Assembly (NCBI RefSeq): GCF_014843005.1
Contig: NZ_JACYXM010000003.1
Span: 290,691-354,690 of the forward strand
Direction: 5' to 3'
From: Rhodanobacter sp. DHG33
GTDB lineage: Bacteria > Pseudomonadota > Gammaproteobacteria > Xanthomonadales > Rhodanobacteraceae
DNA length: 64,000 bases
Each line of letters starts with the position of its first letter. Positions within the stretch are counted from its first letter, which is position 1. This document shows, piece by piece, positions 29,155 to 37,662 of the stretch. The notes under the pieces were generated by a model that searched no databases, was not told the DNA's origin, and worked only from the letters and a program-made list of their open reading frames with translations. The translations under genes were made by a program, and so were the position numbers.

Positions 29155-29356
29155 GGAACGGCTCCTTGTCAGAAGGTCGCGCCGCGGACGGCGCGTGTCG
29201 AAGCGGTCAGGTTCTCACGATGCGGAAGCGGGAACCAGCGCAGGGCAGATTGCCGGGAGAGGGGTGAAACTTGCGCAAAACGCCGGAGAGACCGGGCGTC
29301 GGAATTTCGCGACGATCGGCCGCAGGGTGTTGAACGAATGGCCGGACCCGGCCGGG

Positions 29357-29743
29357 CTATTGCCCTGCCGGAGGCTCCCAGAGTTCGACCTTGTTCCCCT
29401 CCGGATCGATGACCCAGCCGAACTTGCCGAACTCGGAATCGTCGCCTTTTTCCAGCACGTTGCATCCTTCGTCGCGCAGCGCCTGCAGCAGGGCGTCCAG
29501 GTCTTCCACCCGGTAATTCACCATGAAGGACGCCGTGCCCGGCGCGAAATGGTCGCTGTCCGCCGAGCCGATGGACCATGCGGTGGTTCCGTGCGTTGGA
29601 TTGCCCGAGCCGTCCGTCCAGCGGAAGGCCGCGCCTCCCCACTTCTGCACGTCGATGCCCAGATGGCGCTGGTACCAGGCGCGCAGCGCCACGGGATCCT
29701 TGGCGTTGAAGAAGATTCCGCCGATGCCGGTGACTCGTTTCAT
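29357..29743 (-). CDS. VOC-family (glyoxalase-fold) protein
   Basis: A 128-residue small protein of the vicinal-oxygen-chelate superfamily, from the ATG at 29743 (MKRVTGIGGIFFNAKDPVAL). It shows paired beta-alpha-beta units with WYQRHLGIDVQKWGGAAF, FMVNYRVEDLDALLQALRD and a C-terminal DPEGNKVELWEPP that carries the typical metal-binding glutamate. Members include glyoxalase I, dioxygenases and resistance proteins; nothing here fixes the reaction. Its reading direction is the same as zwf, 200 bp upstream of it, but a separate unit is likely. Confidence 0.8.
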   Translation of the reverse strand: MKRVTGIGGIFFNAKDPVALRAWYQRHLGIDVQKWGGAAFRWTDGSGNPTHGTTAWSIGSADSDHFAPGTASFMVNYRVEDLDALLQALRDEGCNVLEKGDDSEFGKFGWVIDPEGNKVELWEPPAGQ

Positions 29744-29835
29744 GCTCGCCTCCAACAAGAATGGGTTGTTGCGTCCGGAGTTTGAATCAGATGACGGTGA
29801 AGCGGCTCATCCTGCCCGAGCCGGTAAGCGGCAGG

Positions 29836-30132
29836 TCATGCGGCGTGTCCCAGTGGCTTCGATGGGCGGGCGATCCGGGTGACGCGCGGGAGCACTTCCG
29901 GCAGGTGGATGTCCTGGATGGCCGGCAAATGCCCATGGGCTTCCCCATGGGTGCGGCTCTCCCAGTGCTCCACTAGCACGAATTCCTGCGGGCTATCCAG
30001 CGATTGGTAGGCTTCCCAATGCACGCAGCCCGGCTCCGACAGGCAGAGAGCGCGCCTGCGCGAAAGTGCGTCGAAGACCGGCACGACGTCGTCCGAAGTC
30101 TTGGGCGCGATGGTGACGATCAGATGAAACAT
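29836..30132 (-). CDS. ABM-domain protein (putative quinol monooxygenase, YgiN-like)
   Basis: A 98-residue dimeric alpha-beta barrel protein. MFHLIVTIAPKTSDDVVPVF, RRRALCLSEPGCVHWEAYQS and EFVLVEHWESRTHGEAHG follow the antibiotic biosynthesis monooxygenase pattern of YgiN-like quinol or small-aromatic monooxygenases. There are no cofactor-binding motifs, as expected for this family. It is likely separate from its neighbours (gaps 54-92 bp), all leftward. Substrate unknown. Confidence 0.75.
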   Translation of the reverse strand: MFHLIVTIAPKTSDDVVPVFDALSRRRALCLSEPGCVHWEAYQSLDSPQEFVLVEHWESRTHGEAHGHLPAIQDIHLPEVLPRVTRIARPSKPLGHAA

Positions 30133-30186
30133 GCGGACCCGGCATGGGAGTGGAACAGTGGCGCGGCATCGGGCAGAAGTGAAGGA

Positions 30187-30627
30187 TCAATCCTCGCCCG
30201 ATGCCCGTTCCCATGAGGCTATCAGTCCGGGTCGCCGCCGGAACAGCGGATGGCAGCCCGGGGTCGCCACGTCGGCCCAATGCGACAGGACGTTAGGGCT
30301 GCGCGCCGCCAGCTTGCGCTGGAGGTGATGCCATTCGTGCGCGAGTTGGCCCGACGTCACCGTGATCGGCTGAACCTTCCGCACCGGCCCGATCTTGGAG
30401 CGGTCGAAGCGGTAGCCCCGGCGCGTGGCCTCATCGTGGATCGTCGCCAGATACGCATTCATGGCCCAGCGCGGCTGGGGATGCTCCGTGAACCGCAACA
30501 GCTGTGGATGATGGACATACCCTCGCGTCTCGCCGCGAAGAACCGCCTTGGCCAGCAGGGACTCACGCCACAAGGCGACCAGCCCTTGCGGATCCAGGTA
30601 ACGGGGATGCAGCGACCACAGGCGCAT
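30187..30627 (-). CDS. Pyrimidine-dimer DNA glycosylase family protein (Pyr_excise type)
   Basis: A 146-residue protein beginning MRLWSLHPRYLDPQGLVALW and containing RESLLAKAVLRGETRGYVHH and HPQLLRF, typical of the bacterial branch of the T4 endonuclease V (DenV) family, Pfam Pyr_excise. In DenV the N-terminal threonine amine is the nucleophile and Glu23 the catalytic acid. Here Glu22 is present in WRESLL, but the second residue is Arg, after which the initiator Met is not normally removed. Activity on UV dimers is therefore uncertain. The C-terminal part is rich in basic residues. It is leftward, alone. Confidence 0.65.
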   Translation of the reverse strand: MRLWSLHPRYLDPQGLVALWRESLLAKAVLRGETRGYVHHPQLLRFTEHPQPRWAMNAYLATIHDEATRRGYRFDRSKIGPVRKVQPITVTSGQLAHEWHHLQRKLAARSPNVLSHWADVATPGCHPLFRRRPGLIASWERASGED

Positions 30628-30747
30628 GAAAGGAACCTCACGCTGGAACGGAGGCGAAGCCGCCTCCCTTGAACGACCGGTCGAACAACCTGGGCCAGGA
30701 TGGTCATCGCGGGCAAATGCCCGGCGATGGCCTGCCGGGACGAGCGG

Positions 30748-31116
30748 TCAGGCCTCGGATTCGTGGCAGACCACTTCGATGTTGTGCCCGTCCGGGCCGA
30801 TGACGAAAGCCGCGTAGTACCTCCCGCTGTAATTCGGGCGCAGGCCAGGCGCGCCGTTGTCCTTGGCACCCGCCTGCAGGGCCGCGCGATGGAAAGCCTC
30901 GACCTGCTGGCGATTCTGGGCCACGAATGCGAGGTGGAGATGCGCAGTCTTTTCCTCGATTCGGCGCAGGCACAGCGAAGACTTGCCATCCGCACTGAGT
31001 TCGACTCCGAGCGGGCCCTCCGAAACGATCGTCATGCCGATCGGTTCAAGCGCCTTGAGGAAGAACGCCTTGCTCGTGGCGTAGTCGCTGACTCCGAACA
31101 CGATGTGGTCAAACAT
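30748..31116 (-). CDS. VOC-family (glyoxalase-fold) protein
   Basis: A 122-residue protein with a typical glyoxalase/bleomycin-resistance fold: MFDHIVFGVSDYATSKAFFL, LEPIGMTIVSEGPLGVEL, HLHLAFVAQNRQQVEAFHRA and a C-terminal YYAAFVIGPDGHNIEVVCHE. The last stretch (DPDGxxIE pattern, here GPDGHNIEVV) supplies the metal ligand. It is a different subfamily from the VOC protein at 29357. Specific chemistry cannot be deduced. Confidence 0.8.
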   Translation of the reverse strand: MFDHIVFGVSDYATSKAFFLKALEPIGMTIVSEGPLGVELSADGKSSLCLRRIEEKTAHLHLAFVAQNRQQVEAFHRAALQAGAKDNGAPGLRPNYSGRYYAAFVIGPDGHNIEVVCHESEA

Positions 31117-31205
31117 GGGTTTTCCCGAGGTGTGCGGTTTGCGTTGGATCGAACGGTAGAGGCCTAGAGCAGCGCAGCCACCGAATGACTGGGCGCCATT
31201 GAGCC

Positions 31206-31619
31206 CTACGATTGCAGCGCGCGCTCGATAAGCGCGAACGCAGGCGCGAGATTGGCGGACAAATGCTCCGGAAGGGCGTGGCGCTGGATAACGTATTCGG
31301 CTGTATTGAAGTGAACGAGTACTTCGCCGGCCGCTGTCTCAACCACCAAAACCTTGAGAGGCAGGTCGAGAGCGGATTGCGGTTGCGCCAGCATGAGCGG
31401 CGTGCCCGCCTTGGGATTGCCGAACACGATGAGCGTGGTAGGCGGCATGGCCAAACCGACTGCGTTCGCCTCGGCCTGTTGATCCCAGGTGGCGAACACC
31501 TTGATGCCATGTTCGGCGAGCGTGTCGAGCAAGCGCTGCACCGTGACGGGGAAGGAGAACGGGCTGTTCAAGCTCGCAATACCGCGCGGATTCACCGAAA
31601 CGTGATCGGGTGAGGACAT
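31206..31619 (-). CDS. DUF302-domain protein
   Basis: A 137-residue protein from the ATG at 31619 (MSSPDHVSVNPRGIASLNSP); the open frame extends upstream but without similarity. It contains SFPVTVQRLLDTLAEHGIKV, TTLIVFGNPKAGTPLMLAQP and LPLKVLVVETAAGEVLVHFN, the known DUF302 pattern. Members are small soluble proteins with an unusual TBP-like fold and no settled function. It is adjacent to stress-type genes; no operon partner at close range. Confidence 0.8.
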   Translation of the reverse strand: MSSPDHVSVNPRGIASLNSPFSFPVTVQRLLDTLAEHGIKVFATWDQQAEANAVGLAMPPTTLIVFGNPKAGTPLMLAQPQSALDLPLKVLVVETAAGEVLVHFNTAEYVIQRHALPEHLSANLAPAFALIERALQS

Positions 31620-31820
31620 GGGCTGGGTTGCCTGGTGGGATTGGGCGGGGCCGGCTGCCTTGCACGGGCAGCTGGGCAACATGTTACCCAGCTGTCGGAT
31701 GCAAGAGTCATCGGGGAATTGCACTCAGGTCTCTTCCGCGCGAAGCAGATTGATGGGCCGCGGCTGGGTCGTTCGCGGCGCAGGTTACGATGCAGACCTT
31801 GCCATGCCGGAAACGCCGCG

Positions 31821-32270
31821 ATGACACTGTCGATCCGTCCCGCCACGCTCGCCGATGCGCCTGCGTTGTGCGCCTGGAATGCCGCGATGGCGCGCGAGAC
31901 CGAAGGTCTCGAACTCGACGCGGCGGTACTGGAGCGCGGGGTGCGCGGCGTGTTCGAGCAGCCGCAGCGCGGCTTCTATCTCGTCGCCGAGCGCGATGGC
32001 GTAGCGGTGGGCGGCCTGCTGGTCACGTTCGAATGGAGCGACTGGCGCAACGGCGACTACTGGTGGATCCAGAGCGTGTACGTGGTGCCCGACGCGCGGC
32101 GCGACGGCGCATTCCGTACGCTGTACGCGGAAGTGGAACGTCGTGCCCGTGCTGCGAAGGCGGCGAGCCTGCGGCTGTACGTGGAAACGGAGAACGGGCG
32201 CGCGCAGGCGACCTACGAACGGCTCGGCATGCGGCGCTGCCATTACGAGATGTACGAGCAGGTGCTTTGA
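31821..32270 (+). CDS. GNAT-family N-acetyltransferase
   Basis: A 149-residue acetyltransferase, MTLSIRPATLADAPALCAWN from the ATG at 31821. The acetyl-CoA motif region is WWIQSVYVVPDARRDGAFRT, followed by LRLYVETENGRAQATYERLG and the C-terminal MRRCHYEMYEQVL. The usual R/QxxGxG/A loop is replaced by ARRDGAF, a tolerated variant. It most resembles small-molecule or amine acetyltransferases. A TACGAT -10-like hexamer lies at 31786-31791. No substrate is suggested by neighbours. Confidence 0.85.
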   Translation: MTLSIRPATLADAPALCAWNAAMARETEGLELDAAVLERGVRGVFEQPQRGFYLVAERDGVAVGGLLVTFEWSDWRNGDYWWIQSVYVVPDARRDGAFRTLYAEVERRARAAKAASLRLYVETENGRAQATYERLGMRRCHYEMYEQVL

Positions 32271-32286
32271 GGGCTGCTGTCCGGTT

Positions 32287-33459
32287 TCAGTGCACCGAGG
32301 CGGAAGGTGCAGCGAGCTGACCATGCTCATCCAGCACGATGCGGCCGGTCGCCTGCAATTCGGCGACGCAGCCGTAGCGGGTGGTCAGCGCGGCGAGCAG
32401 CGGGCCCAGGGCGCGCGGCTGCAGGGGATAGCCGTGGGCGAGCACGCGGGGGCGGATGCCTTCGCCGCGCTGCGCCGCGGTGACGGCCACCACGCCGAGG
32501 CCGGGTGCTTCATGGGCATAAAGCTGCGGCGCTTCGTGGCGCGGGTCGGCGTCGGCCATGGGTTCCAGCAGCCAACCGGCTTCGCCTTTCCCGTCCGGCG
32601 TGGACTGCAGACACAGCGGCAGCACGTGGGCGTCCAGCAGGGCGGCGTACTGGCGCAGCTCGAACACGATGCCGGCGAAATCGTGCGCACGTTCCGACAT
32701 GTCGCCGCTTTGCGCCGCCAGCCATTCGGCGGGCGATTGCGCCAGCACACGGCCGTTCTCGTAGCGCAGTGCCAGGCCCCGTGCGCTGAGCACGCTTTCC
32801 TCGCGGTACGGCGTGAGCAGGGCCGTTTCCAGCAGGCTCCACAGCGGCGCGAGGTTGACGTGTTCGTACTGCACGCAGGTGAGCGCCAGCAGGTCGTTGC
32901 GGCTGAGGTAGCGCGCGTGTTCCAGCCGCACGCCCAGCGTGCGCATCAGCCAGTCGGCGGTGTGCGCGCCGGCTTCGCCGCGACCGACCAGCTGCACTTC
33001 GATCTGTTCGGCGAGTTCCTCGGCCAGCTCCTGCGGCGCCAGCAGCGACAGCGGCAGCAGGCGCATCGGGCCATCGGCGTAATGCGGCGAGGGCTCCAGC
33101 GGCTGCGCGGGCATGTGGCCCTCATGGCTGCCGAACGCCACCACCTGCGCCACGCCGGCGCGCGGCACGCGGCGGCCGAGCTCGTCCAGCGTCGCCCATA
33201 CCGGAAAGCCGGGGCGCAGCAGTTCCACCGGATCGAACAACGCGCCGGCCAGCACCAGCCGCGCCTGCTCCACCTGCGGCAGCAACGCATGCAGGTCGGC
33301 GGCGACCAGGCTGGCCAGCGCGTCCGCTTCGTCGCGGCTCAGGGTGGCGCTGGGGGCGCTGCCGGCCACGGGCTCCAGCGCGAGCACGATGGGCAGGGCG
33401 ATCAGAGGGGAGGTTTCCACGGCAGGGAAATCCGCGAGGGAAAACGGCCATTCTAGCAA
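32287..33459 (-). CDS. Hypothetical protein, 390 residues
   Basis: I do not recognise this family. It is a soluble, acidic, leucine/alanine-rich protein with no signal peptide or membrane helix. It appears to be a complete gene with codon usage like its neighbours. Segments such as VVAFGSHEGHMPAQPLEPS, WLMRTLGVRLEHARYLSRND and LLEPMADADPRHEAPQLYAH give no motif I can name. The first codon of the longest frame is TTG at 33459; a GTG at 33420 (VETSPLIALP) is an alternative start. It ends 17 bp from the end of the rightward GNAT gene and is divergent from the thiolase at 33591. Confidence 0.7.
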   Translation of the reverse strand: MLEWPFSLADFPAVETSPLIALPIVLALEPVAGSAPSATLSRDEADALASLVAADLHALLPQVEQARLVLAGALFDPVELLRPGFPVWATLDELGRRVPRAGVAQVVAFGSHEGHMPAQPLEPSPHYADGPMRLLPLSLLAPQELAEELAEQIEVQLVGRGEAGAHTADWLMRTLGVRLEHARYLSRNDLLALTCVQYEHVNLAPLWSLLETALLTPYREESVLSARGLALRYENGRVLAQSPAEWLAAQSGDMSERAHDFAGIVFELRQYAALLDAHVLPLCLQSTPDGKGEAGWLLEPMADADPRHEAPQLYAHEAPGLGVVAVTAAQRGEGIRPRVLAHGYPLQPRALGPLLAALTTRYGCVAELQATGRIVLDEHGQLAAPSASVH

Positions 33460-33590
33460 GCGGGCCCGCCAAGCCCCGGTAGCGCGCCGATCGGGCCCGG
33501 TGAACGAATTTCCGTTTGCGTGGCCCGTTGCGCTTCCGCGTCGTGGCGGGGCGCGTTAGCCTTGCAGGCAATCTCTGGCGGATTTCCGGA

Positions 33591-34874
33591 ATGGAAAAGA
33601 TGCAACGGCGTGTGGGCGTAATCGGCGGCGTGCGGATCCCGTTCTGTCGCAACAACACCGCCTACGCCGACGTGGGCAACTTCGGCATGTCGGTCAAGGT
33701 GCTGGGGTCGCTGGTGGAGCGTTTCGGCCTGCATGGGTTGGAGCTGGGCGAGGTGGCGCTGGGTGCGGTGATCAAGCACGCCTCGGACTGGAACCTCGCA
33801 CGCGAGGCGCTGCTTTCCTCCGGCCTGGCGCCCACGACGCCGGGCATCACCACGGCGCGTGCCTGCGGCACCTCGCTGGACAACGCGATCATCGTGGCGA
33901 ACAAGATCGCGGTGGGCCAGATCGATGCCGGCATCGCCGCCGGCTCGGACACCACCAGCGATGTGCCCATCGTGTACGGCGCGCGGCTGCGCAAGCGCCT
34001 GCTGGCGATCAACCGCGCCAAGACGCCGCTGGACAAGCTGAAGGTGGCGCTGCATCGTTTCTCGCTGAAGGAACTCAAGCCCTCCTTTCCCGGCGTGGCC
34101 GAGCCGCGCACCGGCAAGTCGATGGGCGACCACTGCGAGCAGATGGCGAAGCAGTGGCAGGTCGCGCGCGAGGCGCAGGACCGGCTGGCGCTGGACAGCC
34201 ACCACAAGCTGGCCGCCGCCTACGAGGCCGGCTTCTTCGAAGACCTGATCGTGCCGTTCCGCGGCCTGGCGCGCGACGGTTTCCTGCGCCCCGACACCAC
34301 GCTGGAAAAACTGGCCTCGCTCAAGCCCGCGTTCGACAAAACCTCGGGCCAGGGCACGCTCACCGCTGGCAACTCCACCGGACTTTCCGACGGCGCCGCT
34401 GCCGTGCTGCTGGCCAGCGAGGAGTGGGCGGCGCAGCGCGGCCTCAAGGTGCAGGCCTGGTTCCGCGACGCCGAGGTGGCTGCGGTGGATTTCGTGCACG
34501 GCGAGGGCCTGCTGATGGCACCCACCGTGGCGGTGCCGCGCCTGCTCAAGCGCAACGGTCTCACTTTGCAGGATTTCGACTATTACGAAATCCACGAAGC
34601 CTTCGCCGCGCAGGTGCTGTGCACGCTGCGCGCATGGGAGAGCGCGGATTACTGCAAGAACCGCCTGGGGCTGGATGCGCCGCTGGGTGCGATCGATCCC
34701 GCCAAGCTCAACGTGCACGGCTCCAGCCTCGCCACCGGCCACCCGTTCGCGGCCACCGGCGCGCGCATCATCGCCACGCTGGCGAAGATGCTGGAACAGA
34801 AGGGTTCGGGGCGCGGCCTGATCTCGATCTGCACGGCAGGCGGCATGGGCGTTACGGCGATCCTCGAACGCTGA
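33591..34874 (+). CDS. fadI: Acetyl-CoA C-acyltransferase (FadI-type thiolase)
   Basis: A 427-residue thiolase, longer than PhaA-type and like the FadI/trifunctional-beta subgroup. It catalyses the last step of fatty acid beta-oxidation (3-ketoacyl-CoA thiolysis). The nucleophilic cysteine lies in TTARACGTSLDNAI, the catalytic histidine region is YYEIHEAFAAQVL, followed by HGSSLATGHPFAATGARI and the second cysteine in ISICTAGGMGVTA. No FadJ-type partner is adjacent, so the fatty-acid role is by family. The ATG at 33591 (MEKMQRRVG) is preferred; MQRR nine bases later is possible. Confidence 0.88.
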   Translation: MEKMQRRVGVIGGVRIPFCRNNTAYADVGNFGMSVKVLGSLVERFGLHGLELGEVALGAVIKHASDWNLAREALLSSGLAPTTPGITTARACGTSLDNAIIVANKIAVGQIDAGIAAGSDTTSDVPIVYGARLRKRLLAINRAKTPLDKLKVALHRFSLKELKPSFPGVAEPRTGKSMGDHCEQMAKQWQVAREAQDRLALDSHHKLAAAYEAGFFEDLIVPFRGLARDGFLRPDTTLEKLASLKPAFDKTSGQGTLTAGNSTGLSDGAAAVLLASEEWAAQRGLKVQAWFRDAEVAAVDFVHGEGLLMAPTVAVPRLLKRNGLTLQDFDYYEIHEAFAAQVLCTLRAWESADYCKNRLGLDAPLGAIDPAKLNVHGSSLATGHPFAATGARIIATLAKMLEQKGSGRGLISICTAGGMGVTAILER

Positions 34875-34925
34875 CGGCGGGGCGCCTTCAGCCGCGATTA
34901 GCCCGCGCTGGGGCATAAAGGCCGC

Positions 34926-35480
34926 ATGTTGCGTCTGCGAACCACCGTCACCTTGAGTCTGCTCGCCCTGGGCGTCGGCGTCGCCGGCACGCAATGGCTG
35001 AGCGGTTTCGGTACCGGCTGGTCCGGTCCCAGCGAGCGCGTGGCGGGTTTTGCGCCTCCGGCGCATCGCATCGCGGCTGCGCGGGCGGCGCGCCGCCGCG
35101 CATCAAGCCAACCGCATGTCGTGGCGGTGGTGCACCGCGCCGTGCTGCCGCCCGTGGTGGATGTCGTGCAGGCGGCGCCGGTCGTCCCGCCGCCGGAACT
35201 GGTGCCGGTGTCCATGCCGGAGGTAGCGGCATCGTGGTCGCAGATGGAAGGCCATCTGCAGGGCCGCGTGCTGCTGCATCTGGCCATCGACGGCGGCGGC
35301 CGCGTCATCGATGCGTCGCTGGCCGAGTCCAGCGGCGATCCGGTGCTCGACGCCCATGCCCTCGCCACGGTGCGCAACTGGCGCTTCGCCGTGCCGGCCG
35401 ATCATCCGGAGGGCTTCAGCGGGGATCTGCCGATGCGGTTCACCACGGGAAGCGGACAGCAGGTAGCCCAGGCGCTGTGA
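34926..35480 (+). CDS. TonB C-terminal domain protein (orphan energy-transducer-like)
   Basis: A 184-residue protein with one N-terminal membrane anchor (LSLLALGVGVAGTQWLSGF), a central proline/valine segment (about residues 70-100, VVPPPELVPVSMPEV), and a TonB-like C-terminal domain (about 105-180): LQGRVLLHLAIDGGGRVIDA, LAESSGDPVLDAHALATVRN, WRF. This arrangement resembles TonB, which passes proton-motive energy to outer-membrane receptors. ExbB/ExbD genes are absent, so it may be an accessory TonB or an unrelated periplasmic protein. It lies 51 bp after the thiolase. Confidence 0.75.
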   Translation: MLRLRTTVTLSLLALGVGVAGTQWLSGFGTGWSGPSERVAGFAPPAHRIAAARAARRRASSQPHVVAVVHRAVLPPVVDVVQAAPVVPPPELVPVSMPEVAASWSQMEGHLQGRVLLHLAIDGGGRVIDASLAESSGDPVLDAHALATVRNWRFAVPADHPEGFSGDLPMRFTTGSGQQVAQAL

Positions 35481-35489
35481 CTGGGTGAC

Positions 35490-35541
35490 TTTGCCCTTTG
35501 CGGCAAAGGATTCTCCGCGGCAGGCGTCCAGCCGCCTGCCG
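35490..35541. terminator. Two hairpins between convergent genes
   Basis: TTTGCC/GGCAAA with a 6-nt loop (35490-35507) and CGGCAGGC/GCCTGCCG with an 8-nt loop (35518-35541) lie between the rightward TonB-like gene and the leftward phospholipase D gene. Neither is followed by a strong U-tract. A bidirectional transcription end is plausible. Confidence 0.4.
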
Positions 35542-35574
35542 AAGCAGGGGAGGCGCCGGAGCCGCCCTATCCCC

Positions 35575-37476
35575 TCACAAAACGCCCTTCACGCCTGCCC
35601 CGAACGCCGTGATCAGCCGCGTATAGATCAGCTTCGGCGAGATCGCCACGTCGGGGAAGTCGCCCACCGCCGTGTAGCACTGCCGGAACTTCGGGTTGTC
35701 GGGAGCGAGCGGAATGCAGCCGGGTTTGATCTCGTAGCTGGTGGCGTAGCGGAACGGCCACAGGTCGAACAGCGGCAGGCGCGCGGAGATGTCGCCGATG
35801 GCCAGGCTGATGTCGCCGAGGACGGGAATGGTGGGCTCGCGCTTGCCGATGGTCCAAGCGTTCTGCGGCAGGGTGTCGTCGAGGATGGAGTCGCGCACTT
35901 CGCTGGCGAAACGCGGGTCCTGCACGATCACGCCGGCCTCGGTGTTGTAGTGGTCGGAGCGCGGGTCGAAGTTGTGCGAGCCGACCATGGCGAAGCTGTC
36001 GTCCACCACCATCGACTTGGCGTGCAGGCTGTAGCGGCGGCCGCCGCTGTGGAGGGGAGCCGGGCGGTTGCGCTTGCCGCCGCGGCCGAACACGCCGGGG
36101 CGGCGCTCGTTGCCGGGGTAGCGGCGCGTCTTGTCCGCCAGCGCGAGGGGCGTGCCGGCGGGGCCGTCGTCTTCGGTCTCGTTGGCTTCCTCGAACGCTT
36201 CCTCGGCGCTGTCGGCATGCGGCTTGAGTTCGTGGATCTGGAAGCCGTATTCGGTGAGGTAGCGGCGACGGTGTTTGTAGGAGAGCGCGTAGACCGCGAA
36301 CGCGTCGGTGGCGGCCAGCGAGTTGGTGGAGACGATGATGTCGGGCGCCGGGTCCTGCTTGTGCAGTTTCTTGAAGATGTCCTGCGCGCGGCGGCTCATC
36401 ACGAGGTAAGGCGTCTGCAGCACCACTTCGTGCTTGGCGTCCGCGACCATGTGCATCAGCTGGGCGGTGAAGTCGCGGGCATCGCGCTTGTGCGGTTCGT
36501 CGGTCTTGGCGGGCAGGTCGCTGAAGTAGTTCACCTGGCTCACGCGCAAGGTGTCGTCGCCGATCCACGCGGCCAACCAGTCCGGGTTTTCCGCCTCGGA
36601 TTGCGCGCGCGCCACGCGCACGGGATCGGTGTAGTGCGGTGCGAGCCAGCCGGGCGGCGAGGCGTCGCTGCGGATGCGCCGGTTGACGTCGCGCAGGCGG
36701 ATCAGCGGCACCGAACGCTTGTGGTTCCAGAACAGCTCGAAGCTGTCGGCCATTTCCCTGCCCACCGGGCCGCCGGCCATCACGTCGCGGTCGAGGTAGT
36801 CGAAGTCGGGATCCCAGTTGAAATAGCGGTTCTGGTAGTTGCGGCCGCCGGTGATACCGATGGTGTCGTCCACCAGCAGCAGCTTGTTGTGCATGCGCTG
36901 GTTGAACTTCATGAAGCAGCACACGACGCCAGCGGCGAACTGCAGCGGGGGCGTCTGCGCATCGTGGAAGGTGGGGTTGTACAGCTTCACCTCGAGATGG
37001 GGGCTGACCCGGGCGAGGCGGTCGAGCAGCGCGAGGTCGCCGAAGGAGAACAGCTGGTCGGCGAGAATGCGCACCCTGACCCCGCGCCGGGCCGCCTGCA
37101 CCAGTTCGTCGAGCACGAGCTGGCCGATGTCGTCCTCGTCCCAGATGTAGGTCTGCACGTCGATGCTGTGCTGCGCGGCACGGATCAGGCTGATGCGTGC
37201 GGCCAGCGCGGCTTCGCTGTCATCGAGCAGGGCGACGGTGTTGACCGGGTGGTCGGGGGTGGAATCGGCCAGCGCCTGTTGCGCGGCGGCCAGCAGGGGC
37301 GAGGGCTTGGCGCAGCGGTCGGCCTGCTGGCAGGTGTCCGCGCGACCGGGGCTGGCGGCGACGATGTCGCCGGCCTCGCGGATGTGCGCGCGGCTCAGCG
37401 TGCAGCCTTGCAGCAGCGCGACGAGCAGCAGGACGGAAAGCAGCGGTAACCGGCGGAACGACATGAACGATGGCAT
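35575..37476 (-). CDS. Phospholipase D-family lipoprotein (cardiolipin synthase-like)
   Basis: A 633-residue protein with a lipoprotein signal: MPSFMSFRRLPLLSVLLLVA then LLQGC, giving a lipidated cysteine. Two HKD motifs are intact: HNKLLLVDDTIGITGGRN and HAKSMVVDDSFAMVGSHNFD. Between them lies a charged, low-complexity insert (EEAFEEANETEDD to GRGGKRNR). The C-terminus has a ClsC/YmdC-like LGDISLAIGDISARLPLFD region. ClsC-type enzymes make cardiolipin in the envelope; here the reaction is inferred from family. The next in-frame ATG at 37464 is also possible. It is separate from sixA (gap about 186 bp with nothing recognisable). Confidence 0.88.
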   Translation of the reverse strand: MPSFMSFRRLPLLSVLLLVALLQGCTLSRAHIREAGDIVAASPGRADTCQQADRCAKPSPLLAAAQQALADSTPDHPVNTVALLDDSEAALAARISLIRAAQHSIDVQTYIWDEDDIGQLVLDELVQAARRGVRVRILADQLFSFGDLALLDRLARVSPHLEVKLYNPTFHDAQTPPLQFAAGVVCCFMKFNQRMHNKLLLVDDTIGITGGRNYQNRYFNWDPDFDYLDRDVMAGGPVGREMADSFELFWNHKRSVPLIRLRDVNRRIRSDASPPGWLAPHYTDPVRVARAQSEAENPDWLAAWIGDDTLRVSQVNYFSDLPAKTDEPHKRDARDFTAQLMHMVADAKHEVVLQTPYLVMSRRAQDIFKKLHKQDPAPDIIVSTNSLAATDAFAVYALSYKHRRRYLTEYGFQIHELKPHADSAEEAFEEANETEDDGPAGTPLALADKTRRYPGNERRPGVFGRGGKRNRPAPLHSGGRRYSLHAKSMVVDDSFAMVGSHNFDPRSDHYNTEAGVIVQDPRFASEVRDSILDDTLPQNAWTIGKREPTIPVLGDISLAIGDISARLPLFDLWPFRYATSYEIKPGCIPLAPDNPKFRQCYTAVGDFPDVAISPKLIYTRLITAFGAGVKGVL

Positions 37477-37662
37477 GGGCGAGGCGTCATGCCCCGGGCG
37501 TAGGGTGGAAGCTATCCCAAAATCCGTTCGTCCTGGGTGTAGCGCCAAGTGTGGGCAATCGAAGGGTCGAGAGTGCGGGTTGCGGCAGCCTTTCGATTTT
37601 GTGGAATGCCGTTCATCCGGGTTCGGCGCGAACGGCTTTTCCGCGTAGGGTGCGGGGAGGAT

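Noticed and set aside
29357..31619. A horizontally acquired defence island
   Set aside because: Small genes are accessory-like but codon use and GC content appear the same as in the core, without integrase, tRNA or repeats at the edges.
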